Origin: Lactobacillus intestinalis
GTDB lineage: Bacteria > Bacillota > Bacilli > Lactobacillales > Lactobacillaceae
DNA length: 64,000 nt
Direction: 5' to 3'
Assembly: GCF_024397795.1 (NCBI RefSeq)
Contig: NZ_CP072983.1
Coordinates: forward strand, 620,001-684,000
The notes below the pieces were generated by a model. It was given only the letters and a program-made list of their open reading frames with translations. It was not told the DNA's origin and ran no database searches. The position numbers and the translations under genes were made by a program. Below, in pieces: positions 52,970 through 63,999 of the stretch. Numbering within the stretch: position 1 is the first letter of the stretch; each line of letters starts with the position of its first letter.

Positions 52970-53077
52970 ATTTAATTGACTCCAGAGAGGGCCAGAAGGG
53001 TTGTTCGTTTTTGATGTATAAAAATGAACTTTTTAGCCTAAGCTTGGAGCAATTAAATGCTTCAAGCTTATTTTTTT
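52970..53077 (+). promoter_or_regulatory. PyrR attenuator of pyrB
   Basis: ACTCCAGAGAGGGC (52979-52992) matches the PyrR-binding consensus closely. A 12-bp terminator TAAGCTTGGAGC / GCTTCAAGCTTA (53039-53070) with seven T ends 11 bases before pyrB. Confidence 0.9.
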
Positions 53078-53088
53078 GAGGAAAAACA

Positions 53089-54045
53089 ATGGAAAGTATC
53101 AATTTTGTTAATTTAAAGCATTTTGTAAGTGTGGAAAACCTGGATAAAGCTCAAGTTACAGCCTTAATTAAAAGAGCTGAATATTTTAAAGAAGGTGGCG
53201 CAACCCCAGCTTTAAACAAGCCAGTTTATGTAGCTAATATGTTTTTTGAAGATTCAAGTCGAACCCATACAAGTTTTGAAATGGCAGAAAGAAAGTTGGG
53301 TTTAACAGTTATCCCATTTGATTCGGCCCATAGTTCTGTAAATAAAGGCGAAACTTTATATGATACTTCGCTAATTATGGATGCAGTTGGGGTGGATATA
53401 GAAGTAATCCGCCATTCACAAAATGAGTATTATCGCGATTTAATTCATCCTAAAGATAATCAAAACCTAGATATTGGCATTATTAATGCAGGTGATGGAA
53501 GTGGGCAGCATCCCTCACAATGTTTGCTTGATATGATGACAATTCATGAACATTTTGGCCATTTTGAAAATCTCAAAGTTGCTATTGTGGGTGACATCAC
53601 TAATTCACGTGTAGCAAGAAGTAATATGGAACTTTTAACAAAATTAGGTGCTAAAGTTTATTTCTCAGGTCCAGAATATTGGTACGATCATAGTTTTGAT
53701 AAATATGGAGAGTATAAAGAACTAGATGAATTGCTTCCAGAAATGGATATCTTAATGCTTCTCAGAGTGCAACATGAGCGTCATAGTGGAGATCCAAACG
53801 AGAGTAAGTTTGATGCTGAAAGTTATCATGAAAAGTACGGAATTAACCAAAGACGCTACGATCAATTAAAAGAAAATGCAATTATCATGCATCCTGGTCC
53901 AATTAATCATGATGTGGAACTTGCGGGTAAGTTGGTTGAAGCTCCAAAGAGTATGTTTTATCGTCAAATGCAAAATGGTGTCTTTATGAGGATGGCCATG
54001 ATTGAGGCGGTTTTGCGAGGAAGAAAATTAGGAGGATTAAGATAA
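53089..54045 (+). CDS. pyrB: Aspartate carbamoyltransferase
   Basis: A 318-residue catalytic chain with the carbamoyl-phosphate motif [16 protein letters not shown], the active-site [16 protein letters not shown] and [10 protein letters not shown]. It forms N-carbamoyl aspartate. No pyrI regulatory chain is present, as usual in Firmicutes. The stop shares one base with the pyrC start (TAATG). Confidence 0.97.
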   Translation: MESINFVNLKHFVSVENLDKAQVTALIKRAEYFKEGGATPALNKPVYVANMFFEDSSRTHTSFEMAERKLGLTVIPFDSAHSSVNKGETLYDTSLIMDAVGVDIEVIRHSQNEYYRDLIHPKDNQNLDIGIINAGDGSGQHPSQCLLDMMTIHEHFGHFENLKVAIVGDITNSRVARSNMELLTKLGAKVYFSGPEYWYDHSFDKYGEYKELDELLPEMDILMLLRVQHERHSGDPNESKFDAESYHEKYGINQRRYDQLKENAIIMHPGPINHDVELAGKLVEAPKSMFYRQMQNGVFMRMAMIEAVLRGRKLGGLR

Positions 54046-55310
54046 TGAAAACAGTCATCAAAAATGGAACAGTTTATCAAAATGGCCGGTTAATTAATGC
54101 TGATGTTTTAATTGAAGATAATAAAATTGCCGCAATTGGCCAAAATTTGAAGGCTGATAAAGTAATTAATGCTAAAGACAAGCTTGTGACTCCGGGTTTA
54201 GTTGATGTACACGTTCATTATCGAGATCCTGGTCAAACATATAAAGAAGATATTCGTACGGGAAGTATGGCAGCTGCTTGCGGAGGATTTACTACAGTTG
54301 GCGCAATGCCTAACGTTACGCCGGTGCCCAATACTCCGGATTTAATGAAAAAGATGGTCAAAGAAAATCAGGAAAAAGGTATGGTTCACATCTTGCAATA
54401 TGGACCAGTTACTAATGATGAAACGACAGATATTATTCCTGATTACAAAGCTTTAAAAAAAGCGGGAGCTTTTGCTTTAAGTAATGACGGTCATGGGGTT
54501 CAAACAGCTCAAACCATGTATCTCGCTATGAAAAAAGCCCAAGCAAATGACTTAATTATTGCAGCTCATGCTCAAGATGATTCACTTTTCAATCATGGTG
54601 TAATAAATGAAGGTGAAAAAGCAGAAGAACTCGATTTACCTCCAGTTACTGAACTCGCAGAAACTACGCAAATTGCACGTGATTTGCTCTTAGCTCAAAA
54701 AACGGGCGTCCATTATCACATTTGTCATGTTTCAACAGCTATGAGTGTAGAACTAGTGAGGATGGCTAAGGCTCGAGGCATTAATGTGTCTTGCGAAGTT
54801 GCACCACATCACATTTTGTTGACAGATAGTGATATTCCTAAAAATGACCCTTACTATAAGATGAATCCTCCTTTGAGAAGTAAAAAAGATCAAGCAGCTC
54901 TAATTGTGGGAATGCTTGATGGAACGATTGATTTAATTGCAACTGATCATGCTCCCCATGCGAGAAAAGAAAAGACTGGCGATATGAGAGATGCAGCTTT
55001 TGGAATTACCGGAAGTGAAACTGCTTTTAGCACTTTGTATACTAAATTTGTTAAAACGGGAGTGCTAAAACTTGAACAGTTATTAAGCTTAATGACAGAT
55101 CAACCAGCTAAAGTTTTTAATCTTAAAAATTGTGGATATTTGGAACCAGATGCTGAAGCAGATATTGCAATTTTTGACTTAGAGCAGGAAACCGAATTAA
55201 AAGAAAAAGATTATTTATCAAAAGGTGTCAATACTCCTTTTACAGGAAATAAAGTATTTGGTGAAACAGTAATGACTTTGGTGAGCGGAAAAGTTGTATA
55301 TGAGAGGTAA
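54045..55310 (+). CDS. pyrC: Dihydroorotase
   Basis: A 421-residue amidohydrolase with the metal-binding [10 protein letters not shown], further His ligands in AAHAQDD and HICHVST and the catalytic Asp in ATDHAPH. Class I, zinc dependent. It cyclises carbamoyl aspartate to dihydroorotate. The carA start follows within a few bases of the stop. Confidence 0.97.
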   Translation: MKTVIKNGTVYQNGRLINADVLIEDNKIAAIGQNLKADKVINAKDKLVTPGLVDVHVHYRDPGQTYKEDIRTGSMAAACGGFTTVGAMPNVTPVPNTPDLMKKMVKENQEKGMVHILQYGPVTNDETTDIIPDYKALKKAGAFALSNDGHGVQTAQTMYLAMKKAQANDLIIAAHAQDDSLFNHGVINEGEKAEELDLPPVTELAETTQIARDLLLAQKTGVHYHICHVSTAMSVELVRMAKARGINVSCEVAPHHILLTDSDIPKNDPYYKMNPPLRSKKDQAALIVGMLDGTIDLIATDHAPHARKEKTGDMRDAAFGITGSETAFSTLYTKFVKTGVLKLEQLLSLMTDQPAKVFNLKNCGYLEPDAEADIAIFDLEQETELKEKDYLSKGVNTPFTGNKVFGETVMTLVSGKVVYER

Positions 55311-55314
55311 GAAA

Positions 55315-56403
55315 GTGTTAAGATACTTAATCTTAGAAGATGGCAGCATATATGTTGGCGAAGGATTTGGTTCGGATAAAGAAACTATCGGAGAAGTAGT
55401 TTTTACTACTGGGATGACCGGTTATCAAGAAGCAATTACGGATCAATCTTATGCCAATCAAATTTTGGTGTTTACTAATCCTTTAATTGGTAACTATGGA
55501 ATTACTTTAGCTGATTATGAATCTCTTCAACCTCAAATCAAGGGTGTGATTTGCCATCAAGTAGCACGTCATCCTGATAATTGGCGCATGCAAACTACTT
55601 TGCCAGAATTTTTGAAGCAATTGGACATTCCCGGAATTCAAGGGATTGATACGCGGGAATTAGTTAAAAAGCTTCGAATTCACGGGACTCTTCGTGGGAA
55701 AATTGCAGCTTCTAAAGAAGATGCTGAGAAAATTGCGACAGAATTGAAAAGTAAAAATGTTACTCAAGGAATTATTAGTCGTGTTTCAACTAAGACTCCA
55801 TATCCAGTTCCAGGATCTAAGAGAAATATTGTGGTAATTGATTTTGGAATTAAACATAGTATTTTACGTGAACTTGCTCAAAGAGATTGTAACTGTATTG
55901 TGCTTCCATATACAGCAACTGCTCAAGAGGTGTTAGCTTTACATCCTGATGGTGTGCTTTTATCAAATGGGCCAGGTAATCCTGAAGAAATGAGTGAAGC
56001 TACTAAGATGGTACGCGAAGTTGAAAAGTATATTCCATTATTTGGAATTTGTATGGGGCATCAAGTTTTTGCCTTAGCAAACGGTGCTAAAACTTACAAA
56101 ATGAAGTTTGGCCATCGTGGATTCAATCATCCAGTAAGAGAAATTGCTACAGGTAATATTGGCTTTACTTCACAAAATCACGGTTATGCAGTTGATGCTA
56201 AGTCAATTGATAAAGATAATTTAATGGTGACCCACATGGAAGTAAATGATAATACTGTCGAAGGACTGCGTCATAAAAAATATCCTGCCTTTTCAGTTCA
56301 GTTTCACCCCGATGCAACTCCAGGCCCTCATGATGAAGATTCATTATTCGATGACTTTATGTCAATGATTGATCAAAGAAAGGAAGAAAAGCGTCATGCC
56401 TAA
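55315..56403 (+). CDS. carA: Carbamoyl phosphate synthase small subunit
   Basis: A 362-residue glutamine amidotransferase subunit starting, in my view, at GTG 55315 behind GAGAGGTAA. An ATG at 55300 and a TTG at 55294 lie in the pyrC end and have no better ribosome site. The glutaminase domain shows GNPEEMSE, the nucleophile in [12 protein letters not shown] and the catalytic His in [13 protein letters not shown]. It hydrolyses glutamine and channels ammonia to CarB. It is part of the pyrimidine operon, overlapping carB by 8 bases. Confidence 0.94.
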   Translation: MLRYLILEDGSIYVGEGFGSDKETIGEVVFTTGMTGYQEAITDQSYANQILVFTNPLIGNYGITLADYESLQPQIKGVICHQVARHPDNWRMQTTLPEFLKQLDIPGIQGIDTRELVKKLRIHGTLRGKIAASKEDAEKIATELKSKNVTQGIISRVSTKTPYPVPGSKRNIVVIDFGIKHSILRELAQRDCNCIVLPYTATAQEVLALHPDGVLLSNGPGNPEEMSEATKMVREVEKYIPLFGICMGHQVFALANGAKTYKMKFGHRGFNHPVREIATGNIGFTSQNHGYAVDAKSIDKDNLMVTHMEVNDNTVEGLRHKKYPAFSVQFHPDATPGPHDEDSLFDDFMSMIDQRKEEKRHA

Positions 56404-59400
56404 AAGAGAAGATATTCATAAAATTATGGTAATTGGTTCAGGTCCCATTATTATTGGTCAGGCGGCTGAGTTTGATTATTCTGGGACTCAGGCCTGCTTA
56501 GCACTCCGCGAAGAGGGATACAAGGTAGTTTTAGTTAACTCTAATCCTGCCACTATTATGACTGATACCACTATTGCAGATAAAGTTTATATTGAACCTT
56601 TAACTGTTGAATCTATTTCAAGAATTATTCGTCAAGAATATCCAGATGCGATTTTACCAACTTTAGGTGGGCAAGTTGGGTTAAATATGGCTCTTGCTTT
56701 AGCCAAATCTGGAATTTTAGATGAATTAAATATTGAACTTTTAGGCACAAAATTAAAATCAATTGAACAAGCAGAAGATCGTGAGGAATTTAAGGAGTTA
56801 TGTAAGTCTTTAGGAGAGCCAGTTCCCCCATCATTAACTGTTCATAAAGTTCAAGAAGCTCTGGATTTTGCGGATAAAATTGGCTACCCTATCATTGTGC
56901 GTCCTGCTTTTACTATGGGCGGAACTGGAGGCGGAATTTGTAACGATCGCGATGAATTAACACGAATTTGTAAAAATGGGCTTGAATTATCACCGGTTAC
57001 GGAATGTTTAATTGAGAAATCAATTGCTGGATATAAAGAAGTTGAATTTGAAGTAATGCGTGATAGTGAAGACAATGCCATGATTGTTTGCTGTATGGAA
57101 AACTTTGATCCAGTAGGAATCCATACAGGAGACTCAATTGTCTTTTCTCCGTCACAAACTTTAAGTGATAAAGAATATCAAATGCTCAGAGATTGTTCTT
57201 TGAAACTAATCCGAGCTTTGAAGATTGAGGGAGGATGCAATGTTCAGCTTGCTCTTAATCCAAACAGCTTTGACTATGACGTAATTGAAGTAAATCCAAG
57301 AGTGTCGAGATCATCAGCCTTAGCTTCAAAAGCTACGGGTTATCCAATTGCTAAGATGGCTGCCAAAATTGCAGTTGGAATGACCTTGGATGAAATTAAA
57401 AATCCAGTTACTGGAACTACATATGCAGAATTTGAACCTGCCTTAGATTATGTAGTATGTAAAATTCCTCGCTGGCCATTTGATAAGTTTGCAAAGGCTG
57501 ACCGTACTTTAGGAACTCAAATGAAAGCTACGGGAGAAGTTATGGCAATCGGGAGAACAGCAGAAGAAGCTTTCCAAAAAGCAGTTCATTCTCTTGAAAT
57601 TGATGAAAAGGATTTATATTCACCTGAAGCTCATGCAGCAAGTGATGCTAGACTTGAGAGAAAATTAGTAAAAGCCCAAGATGATCGTCTATTTTACTTA
57701 GCAGAAGCCTTTAGACGAGGATATAGTTTAGAAGATTTGCATGAATTAACTAAAATCAATTTCTACTTCCTTGATATTGTGAAGCACATGGTGGAATTGG
57801 AAAAAACAATTGAACACCATGAAGATGATGTGGATGTTTTACGGATTGCTAAAAAGTATGGTTTTAGTGATCATACTATTGCTAATTTGTGGGACGAAGA
57901 TGAAGACGAGGTTCGCAAGTTAAGAAAAGAAAATGGTATTATCCCAGTTTATAAAATGGTAGATACCTGTGCCGCTGAATTTGAATCACAAACTCCATAC
58001 TTTTATTCTACTTATGATGGAGAAAATGAAAGCCATCGAAGTGGCAAAAAGTCCGTAATTGTAATTGGCTCAGGTCCCATTAGAATTGGTCAAGGGGTAG
58101 AATTCGACTACGCCACTGTCCATTGTGTTAAAGCGTTGCAAAAGATGGGCTATGAAGCAATCGTTATTAATTCTAATCCGGAAACGGTCTCAACTGATTT
58201 CTCAATTTCAGATAAGCTTTACTTTGAACCTCTTACCCTTGAAGATGTTTTGAATGTTTGCGATTTGGAAAAACCAGAAGGAGTAATTGTTCAATTTGGT
58301 GGGCAGACTTCCATTAATTTAGCAGCTGGTCTTGAACAACATGGCGTTAAGATTCTTGGTACGAGTGTAAAAGATTTGAACCGTGCTGAGGATAGAGAAT
58401 TGTTTGATGAAATTATCAAAGAGCTTCATTTGAATCAACCCCAAGGGTTAACTGCAACTACTCATGAAGGAGTAATTGAAGCTGCTAATAAACTTGGATA
58501 TCCGGTCTTAGTTCGTCCAAGTTATGTTCTTGGAGGAAAGGCGATGGAAATTGTCTATAATCAAAATGAGCTTGAAGAGTATCTTCATGATCACGTTGAT
58601 ATTGCGGCGGACCACCCAATTTTGGTGGACGATTACTTAGATGGACGAGAATGTGATATTGATGCAATTTCTGATGGTAAAACAGTCCTCCTTCCAGGAA
58701 TTATGGAGCATATTGAGCATGCTGGAGTCCACTCAGGAGACTCAATGGCTGTATATCCTCCACAAACTTTTGATGAAGAAATTAAGCAAAAGATTACGGA
58801 TGTCACGAGAAAATTAGCCTTAAAGCTTAACTGTATTGGAATAATGAATATTCAATTCATCGTTCGAGATGGGGAAGTTTATGTAATTGAAGTAAATCCA
58901 AGAGCATCAAGAACAGTTCCATTTTTAAGTAAAATTACTGGAATTGAAATGGCTCAAGTAGCTACGCGAGTAATTATGGGCGAAAGTTTAGCCGAACAAG
59001 GTTATAGCGATGGCTTAGCGCCTGAACCTGAAATGATTAGTGTAAAAGCTCCAGTGTTTAGCTTCAGTAAATTAGCTGATGTTGATTCATACCTTGGGCC
59101 TGAGATGAAGTCAACTGGTGAAGTTATGGGAAGTGATCATAATTTTGCCAAGGCCCTATTTAAAGCCTTTGCAGGAGCTAAGATGAAATTACCGGAAAAT
59201 GGAAATGTGCTTTTAACCATCGAAGATCGCGATAAAGAAGAAATTTTACCAATTGCCAAACGTTTCGCAAAAATTGGTTATCGAATTTTTGCAACTAAAG
59301 GTACAGCAAACTTTTTGCGTGAACATGACTTACATGTTGATGAAGTTGCAAAGCTTAATGAGCAAGTTGATAACAACATCTTGGATGAATTAAGAAATGA

Positions 59401-59578
59401 AAAGATTGATTTGGTAATTAATACAATGGGTCATGATTTAGAAAAGAATTCAGATGGCTTCATTATTCGTCAAACTGCTATTCAGCAAAACATTCCACTT
59501 TTGACGGCTCTAGATACAGCAGATGCACTTCTAACTGCACTAGAAAATAGATCATTTGCTACTGAAAGTTTAGATTAA
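56396..59578 (+). CDS. carB: Carbamoyl phosphate synthase large subunit
   Basis: A 1060-residue large subunit from the ATG at 56396 behind AAGGAAG; a longer in-frame start at 56369 lies inside carA and has no support. Two homologous ATP-grasp halves are visible: [21 protein letters not shown] with [12 protein letters not shown] in the first, [20 protein letters not shown] with [10 protein letters not shown] in the second, plus a C-terminal MGS-like allosteric domain (about 930-1060). It makes carbamoyl phosphate. Last gene of the pyr operon, then a strong terminator. Confidence 0.97.
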   Translation: MPKREDIHKIMVIGSGPIIIGQAAEFDYSGTQACLALREEGYKVVLVNSNPATIMTDTTIADKVYIEPLTVESISRIIRQEYPDAILPTLGGQVGLNMALALAKSGILDELNIELLGTKLKSIEQAEDREEFKELCKSLGEPVPPSLTVHKVQEALDFADKIGYPIIVRPAFTMGGTGGGICNDRDELTRICKNGLELSPVTECLIEKSIAGYKEVEFEVMRDSEDNAMIVCCMENFDPVGIHTGDSIVFSPSQTLSDKEYQMLRDCSLKLIRALKIEGGCNVQLALNPNSFDYDVIEVNPRVSRSSALASKATGYPIAKMAAKIAVGMTLDEIKNPVTGTTYAEFEPALDYVVCKIPRWPFDKFAKADRTLGTQMKATGEVMAIGRTAEEAFQKAVHSLEIDEKDLYSPEAHAASDARLERKLVKAQDDRLFYLAEAFRRGYSLEDLHELTKINFYFLDIVKHMVELEKTIEHHEDDVDVLRIAKKYGFSDHTIANLWDEDEDEVRKLRKENGIIPVYKMVDTCAAEFESQTPYFYSTYDGENESHRSGKKSVIVIGSGPIRIGQGVEFDYATVHCVKALQKMGYEAIVINSNPETVSTDFSISDKLYFEPLTLEDVLNVCDLEKPEGVIVQFGGQTSINLAAGLEQHGVKILGTSVKDLNRAEDRELFDEIIKELHLNQPQGLTATTHEGVIEAANKLGYPVLVRPSYVLGGKAMEIVYNQNELEEYLHDHVDIAADHPILVDDYLDGRECDIDAISDGKTVLLPGIMEHIEHAGVHSGDSMAVYPPQTFDEEIKQKITDVTRKLALKLNCIGIMNIQFIVRDGEVYVIEVNPRASRTVPFLSKITGIEMAQVATRVIMGESLAEQGYSDGLAPEPEMISVKAPVFSFSKLADVDSYLGPEMKSTGEVMGSDHNFAKALFKAFAGAKMKLPENGNVLLTIEDRDKEEILPIAKRFAKIGYRIFATKGTANFLREHDLHVDEVAKLNEQVDNNILDELRNEKIDLVINTMGHDLEKNSDGFIIRQTAIQQNIPLLTALDTADALLTALENRSFATESLD

Positions 59579-59580
59579 TA

Positions 59581-59610
59581 AAAAATAGGAGATTTATCTC
59601 CTATTTTTTT
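59581..59610 (+). terminator. Terminator of the pyr operon
   Basis: Stem AAAAATAGGAGA / TCTCCTATTTTT with a 4-base loop and T run. Confidence 0.93.
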
Positions 59611-59672
59611 GGTAATAATTCTTGCTTTAGAAAGAATTTTTCGGCAAGATGGTAGTAGATGGAGGGAGAAAA

Positions 59673-59959
59673 ATGAATAGAATAATTGCTAAGCCGTGGG
59701 GATGCTTGAACTTTTCTATGACTTAGTGTTTGTCTATGCTATTTCAAGAATTACTGCAATGATTCATCATCCTATATCTGGTAAAATACCATTAATTACA
59801 TATTTGCAATTTTTACTTGTTGTGATTGTGGTAATGCAAATTTGGCTATATCAAACCTTGTATTTTAATCGTTATAGCAAAAATCGTTTGATTTACATTG
59901 CTGGATTGCTGATCAATATGTTTACGGCAGTCTATTTTATTCAAAGCAACACGGCTTAG
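59673..59959 (+). pseudogene. Truncated, frameshifted LtrA-family (low temperature requirement A) fragment
   Basis: GGAGGGAG precedes an ATG at 59673 (MNRIIAKPW), but this frame stops at 59724. The conserved LtrA sequence MLELFYDLVFVYAISRITA continues in another frame from 59696, so a one-base shift lies around 59690-59700. The frame then ends at 59959 after three predicted helices, about 90 residues, whereas LtrA proteins are near 370. I read it as a degraded gene. A short functional fragment cannot be ruled out. Confidence 0.65.
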
Positions 59960-59978
59960 TAAAAATAAATAGCTTGTA

Positions 59979-59992
59979 TGAAAACGTATTCC
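59979..59992 (+). promoter_or_regulatory. cre-like site before the sugar porter
   Basis: TGAAAACGTATTCC matches 12 of 14 cre positions and lies 45 bases before the ATG at 60037, suggesting CcpA control of the porter. Weak evidence. Confidence 0.4.
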
Positions 59993-60036
59993 ATTGCTAA
60001 AATCTTTTCCGATATACTTTTAAAGGGAGAGAAATA

Positions 60037-60900
60037 ATGAAGTACGTTTTTTTGTTTTTACCAGCCATTGGTTGGGGCTTAATGCCACTTTTTGTAGCAG
60101 GTGTTAAGAAAAGTTCAATTTACAACCAAATTGTTGGTTCAGTGCTTGGAGCATTCATCTTTGCAGCGATCGTAACTGCAATTTTAAGACCTGCTTTTGA
60201 TGCAACTACCTTTTTATTAGCCATGCTTGCTGGAGCTTTATGGACGATTGGGCAAGTTGGTCAATATGTGGGGTATGCCAATATTGGTGTGTCTGAGACA
60301 ATGCCGATTTCAACAGGGTTGCAGCTGATTGGGGTACCCTTAGTTGGAGTAATCATTTTTGGTGAATGGAGTAGCCCACAAGCAAAGTTATTTGGTTTTT
60401 TAGGAATAATCGCCTTAGTAGTTGGGGTAATTTTCACTTCTTTAACTGATGAAGGAACCAGTGAAGGAAATAAGAAAAATCAAGTTTCTACTTTGATCAT
60501 TTTAGTTTTGACTACCTTGGGGTATATTTCTTCTTCTTCAATTCCAAAAGTATTAAAAGGCTCAGGAGTAATGATTTTCTTAGGTGAAACTGTAGGAATG
60601 ATTATTGCTGTGTTTATTTACCTATTAGCAACAAAACATTTGGATGCGTTGAAAGATAAGAAGAGTTATCAAGTTATTCCAGCGGGACTTGTATATGCGG
60701 TTGCTGCGATTAGTTATATTATTTCTGTTAAAGATAATGGAGTTAATTTAGCTTTTGTTATGTCACAACTTTGTGTAGTGATTTCAACTTTAGGAGGCAT
60801 GATTTTTCTTCATGAAGCCAAAACTAAGAAGGGCTACATTTATACTGGCATAGGTTTGGCTTTGATTGTAGTTGGTGCCATCTTAACTTCGATTTTTTAG
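60037..60900 (+). CDS. GRP-family sugar uptake protein (RbsU/GlcU-like)
   Basis: A 287-residue protein with ten predicted helices. LPAIGWGLMPLFVAGVKKSSIYNQIVGSVLGA (first two helices) and IGVSETMPISTGLQLIGVPLVGVIIFGEW-type segments match the glucose/ribose porter family of the DMT superfamily. These carriers take up glucose or ribose by proton symport. The substrate is not determined; no ribose kinase is adjacent. GGGAGAG precedes the ATG. Confidence 0.88.
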   Translation: MKYVFLFLPAIGWGLMPLFVAGVKKSSIYNQIVGSVLGAFIFAAIVTAILRPAFDATTFLLAMLAGALWTIGQVGQYVGYANIGVSETMPISTGLQLIGVPLVGVIIFGEWSSPQAKLFGFLGIIALVVGVIFTSLTDEGTSEGNKKNQVSTLIILVLTTLGYISSSSIPKVLKGSGVMIFLGETVGMIIAVFIYLLATKHLDALKDKKSYQVIPAGLVYAVAAISYIISVKDNGVNLAFVMSQLCVVISTLGGMIFLHEAKTKKGYIYTGIGLALIVVGAILTSIF

Positions 60901-60904
60901 ATAA

Positions 60905-60940
60905 AAAATGCGATAGAAATACCTATCGCATCTTTTTTTA
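60905..60940. terminator. Bidirectional terminator between the sugar porter and pepX
   Basis: Stem ATGCGATAG / CTATCGCAT with a 6-base loop, A-rich left and T-rich right flanks. Confidence 0.9.
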
Positions 60941-60947
60941 TTCATTT

Positions 60948-63329
60948 TTATTTTTGACTAAACTTGATTTCAGTATTAGCTAAGTCAATAGTATAAGTTT
61001 CTTCTTCAAGGGGACGTTTAGTCATTCCTTCGTCGGTTGAATAGATGATTAAGCAAAGACGAGCACCTACTGGAAGATGATAGTAAGTAGGCTGCAGCTT
61101 GAAGGTAAGATCAACAAATTGTCCAGCTTCAATCTTGCTTGGTTTTCTCAGATCTTGGTAGTTTTGTAAGTTCATGTGACTTTTGGTAATTAATTTAGCC
61201 TTGGTCTTTTTATCAAGAACAAATTCTTGCAAAGTATCGGTTCCAAAACGATAGCCTAATTCTTGACCACCGCGTATTAAAAATTTAGGAGTAGGGGTGA
61301 GGCGTCTTCTAGTTTCTAGATCAACCAAAGCTACAGATAATTGACCTTTTGGCAGAGAACCACTAACTCTAACTTTCACCTCTGGACGTCCGACAATGGT
61401 TACCGGATGAATAAATTCATCAGTTGTATAACGTAAACTCCGCTTAGCCCATTTTTCATCACCAGAAATAAATTTATATTGCCACTCATTTTCGGAAATG
61501 TTAGCTTCTTTAAAGTCGATTCCACCAACGTCTGTAAATTTTTGCTTTTCTTTACCATTTCCATCTTTAAAGAGTTCATGGTCATCAGTAGGGTAATAAG
61601 TGACTGTCTGGCCAATTTCATCAGACCAGTCATCTTCTTCGTGCCACTTATCTGATTGAAGGTTGTCCTGGACCATAACTGTTGGCCATTGATGGTAAGC
61701 GTTATTTTCCAGACCTAATAACTCATGAACAAACCAAAGATTCATTAAATCAGTAAAGTCGATCGAAGCAAAATTGTTCATATTATAGTGAGGACCTTGG
61801 TGCAAGAAGAGATGGTGTTTAATTGGTAAGTGTTTAACCTTTTGCCAAATTTTGTAAACATTCTTTGGCTTAACGTTCCAATCGTTTAAACCATGAACGC
61901 TAATCCAGGAACATTTTATTCCATCAGTATGGTTGCGATAATTTCTTACATCCCAAAAGTCAGAATACTGCCCAGTTACGCGATCTTCTTTTTTAAGAAG
62001 TTCTTTTTGCATGGCTTCGTATTTTGGTTTGATCTTTAAATATTGGCCTGCGTCCCATAAGTTTGATTGGCAAGTCTCAGCAAGTAAATCTAAGTCTTCT
62101 CCTTGACAATCTTCTGGAGCCACTACCAAACCATGTTCGCGATAATAATCATACCAAGAAGAAATTGCAGCTTCTGAAACTACTGTCTTTAAGCCTTTAA
62201 CACCAGTTGTAGCAACAGCAATTTGTAAAGTGCCTAGATAAGAGCGACCTGTCATTCCAATGTTGCCATTACACCAGTCAGCTTTAATTTCATGTTCTTT
62301 ACTGCGATCGGTATAAGCAACGCGGTCACCATGCAGCCACTCAATGACTTCTTTAGCCGATTCGGTTTCTTCAGGAGAGCCGGTGATTCTTAAACCGTCA
62401 CTACCTCGGGTACCAATTCCGCCGGCAAATACGCTAGAAAATCCACGGGCAAGAAGATATTCATTTAGTGGGTAGGAAGATTTGTGAACGGCTTCTTCTG
62501 TAGAAATATGATTTTCGCCGTTGGGCTTGGGAGCGTCAACTTTTGGCATAGGTTGATATTTAGGATCTGTCCAGAGAGTACTATCTGAAAGATTTTCATC
62601 AACGTTGTGGTTGCGCTTTTCATTTGCAATAATTCCGCCAAAATATGGGGAGGCAGTATATAGAGTCGGAACTTTGAGTCCTTGATCGCTTTCCTTCGGG
62701 CGAAAAATAGTAACTTGAATTAGATCGCTTTTTCCGTCTTGGTCAGTATCAAGATCAGTTTCCACGTAAACAACTTCTCGAATAATTTTGTTAGTGTCAA
62801 AAACAGGCAATGACTTTCCATTAAAGAACATGAACTTGTTTTGACCCCAGAATTGAGTGAAATAACCCTTTCCTGCCATTACATCTATTAAGAGCTGACC
62901 GTTTTTAGCGCGAGTATTAAGCAAACGGTAAAAGGCAAAAACTAGCTTTTCAATGTTGTTGATATCTTTGACTACAGGTAAGTTTTGTTTTTGCATAAAA
63001 CCGGTAGGATTATCTAATTGGTAATCATAATGAACATGGTAACCCAGAAGTTGCAATGCTACATTGTAAAATTGATTAGTTCCAATTTGCGTAGGATTTT
63101 GCTTTAAAAAATTAGCTAAAGTAAGTTCATCAGAAACTGCAAATTCGGATAATTTAGCAGTTTTTGCTTCGTCACTTTTAGCTTCGACGATCACGGTTTT
63201 GATTAACTTGGCTAATAAATCGCTAAATGACCATTCTTGGTAATTACGAGGCAAAAAATTAATATCAATTAATTCCTTTGCTTGCTCAGGGTAATCGGTT
63301 TTTACATAAGCATATTGATTGTATTTCAT
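60948..63329 (-). CDS. pepX: X-prolyl dipeptidyl aminopeptidase PepX
   Basis: A 793-residue S15-family serine peptidase removing X-Pro dipeptides, important for casein peptide use. It has an N-terminal helical domain (about 1-150), an alpha/beta-hydrolase domain with the nucleophile Ser363 in [10 protein letters not shown], and a C-terminal beta-sandwich (about 560-793). The His near QGPHYNMNN and Asp in [12 protein letters not shown] complete the usual triad. The ATG at 63329 follows AAGGAG; the longer frame from TTG 63347 would begin upstream of that site. No signal peptide: cytoplasmic. Confidence 0.96.
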   Translation of the reverse strand: MKYNQYAYVKTDYPEQAKELIDINFLPRNYQEWSFSDLLAKLIKTVIVEAKSDEAKTAKLSEFAVSDELTLANFLKQNPTQIGTNQFYNVALQLLGYHVHYDYQLDNPTGFMQKQNLPVVKDINNIEKLVFAFYRLLNTRAKNGQLLIDVMAGKGYFTQFWGQNKFMFFNGKSLPVFDTNKIIREVVYVETDLDTDQDGKSDLIQVTIFRPKESDQGLKVPTLYTASPYFGGIIANEKRNHNVDENLSDSTLWTDPKYQPMPKVDAPKPNGENHISTEEAVHKSSYPLNEYLLARGFSSVFAGGIGTRGSDGLRITGSPEETESAKEVIEWLHGDRVAYTDRSKEHEIKADWCNGNIGMTGRSYLGTLQIAVATTGVKGLKTVVSEAAISSWYDYYREHGLVVAPEDCQGEDLDLLAETCQSNLWDAGQYLKIKPKYEAMQKELLKKEDRVTGQYSDFWDVRNYRNHTDGIKCSWISVHGLNDWNVKPKNVYKIWQKVKHLPIKHHLFLHQGPHYNMNNFASIDFTDLMNLWFVHELLGLENNAYHQWPTVMVQDNLQSDKWHEEDDWSDEIGQTVTYYPTDDHELFKDGNGKEKQKFTDVGGIDFKEANISENEWQYKFISGDEKWAKRSLRYTTDEFIHPVTIVGRPEVKVRVSGSLPKGQLSVALVDLETRRRLTPTPKFLIRGGQELGYRFGTDTLQEFVLDKKTKAKLITKSHMNLQNYQDLRKPSKIEAGQFVDLTFKLQPTYYHLPVGARLCLIIYSTDEGMTKRPLEEETYTIDLANTEIKFSQK

Positions 63330-63349
63330 TGATTTCTCCTTATTCAAAT

Positions 63350-63613
63350 CTATACCTTAAGTTTACTAGTTTTCAGTAGATGATAACCAAGTTTTTTCGT
63401 AATTCTCTTCATTTGGCGATAATGTTGGCCACTAGTATTGAAAAAATAGCGCAACCCTCGGTCTTGATGGGTGTTTAACCAGTTTGCTAAGTCAACTTTA
63501 GTGGGAGGATCTTCTATCAAATCTTGAAATTCGTATTTAATTTGATGATCATCAAACCACTTGCGAGCTTTTCTTGAAGTAGAACATTTTTTGTAACCGT
63601 AAAATTTGATCAT
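63350..63613 (-). CDS. Truncated ArsC/Spx-family protein
   Basis: An 87-residue protein with the ArsC/Spx N-terminus [19 protein letters not shown] and the [14 protein letters not shown] segment. The family is about 115 residues; here the C-terminal third (with the RP-containing end) is missing and the tail [14 protein letters not shown] does not match. The CxxC of redox members reads CSTS, keeping only the first Cys. It may be decaying. Its ATG overlaps the stop of the upstream hydrolase, so they are cotranscribed. Confidence 0.65.
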   Translation of the reverse strand: MIKFYGYKKCSTSRKARKWFDDHQIKYEFQDLIEDPPTKVDLANWLNTHQDRGLRYFFNTSGQHYRQMKRITKKLGYHLLKTSKLKV

Positions 63614-63999
63614 TATTTTTCCTCAAAGTGTCTAAAGAATTCTAATTCATCGTCAGTTGCTTTAGCTGCGATCTTACTCTTTTGATCGACAAAGAATACA
63701 TGGTAGCAGGGATGCTGCTGATCACCGTACATTCTAAGATCCGCCTCTACGCCGCGTCCTAGCAAGAAGCCAAAGAGAGTATGATCAACATCACGTAAGA
63801 AGTCTTCATTTCCAGTAATTAAGAAAGTAGGAGGGAAGTTTTGGTTAATATACTTTTCTACATTCAATTGCTCATGATATTTTTCAACTGCATTTTTGGT
63901 AAAATAAGCAGCTTCTAGGCTGTTTAAATCGTTTAAAACGAAAGCTGCAGAACAATTTAAACCAATGGCCCTAATCTTTAAATTGATGGCTTTAAAAGA
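63613..63999 (-). CDS. Alpha/beta hydrolase (esterase-like), 5' part outside window
   Basis: The frame is open to the window edge, giving the last 128 residues of a hydrolase; a TTG at 63867 is not its start. NFPPTFLITGNEDFLRD holds the usual catalytic Asp region and HPCYHVFF the catalytic His, as in carboxylesterases of the abhydrolase-3 type. The nucleophile elbow lies outside the window. Substrate unknown. Confidence 0.8.
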   Translation of the reverse strand, partial: SFKAINLKIRAIGLNCSAAFVLNDLNSLEAAYFTKNAVEKYHEQLNVEKYINQNFPPTFLITGNEDFLRDVDHTLFGFLLGRGVEADLRMYGDQQHPCYHVFFVDQKSKIAAKATDDELEFFRHFEEK

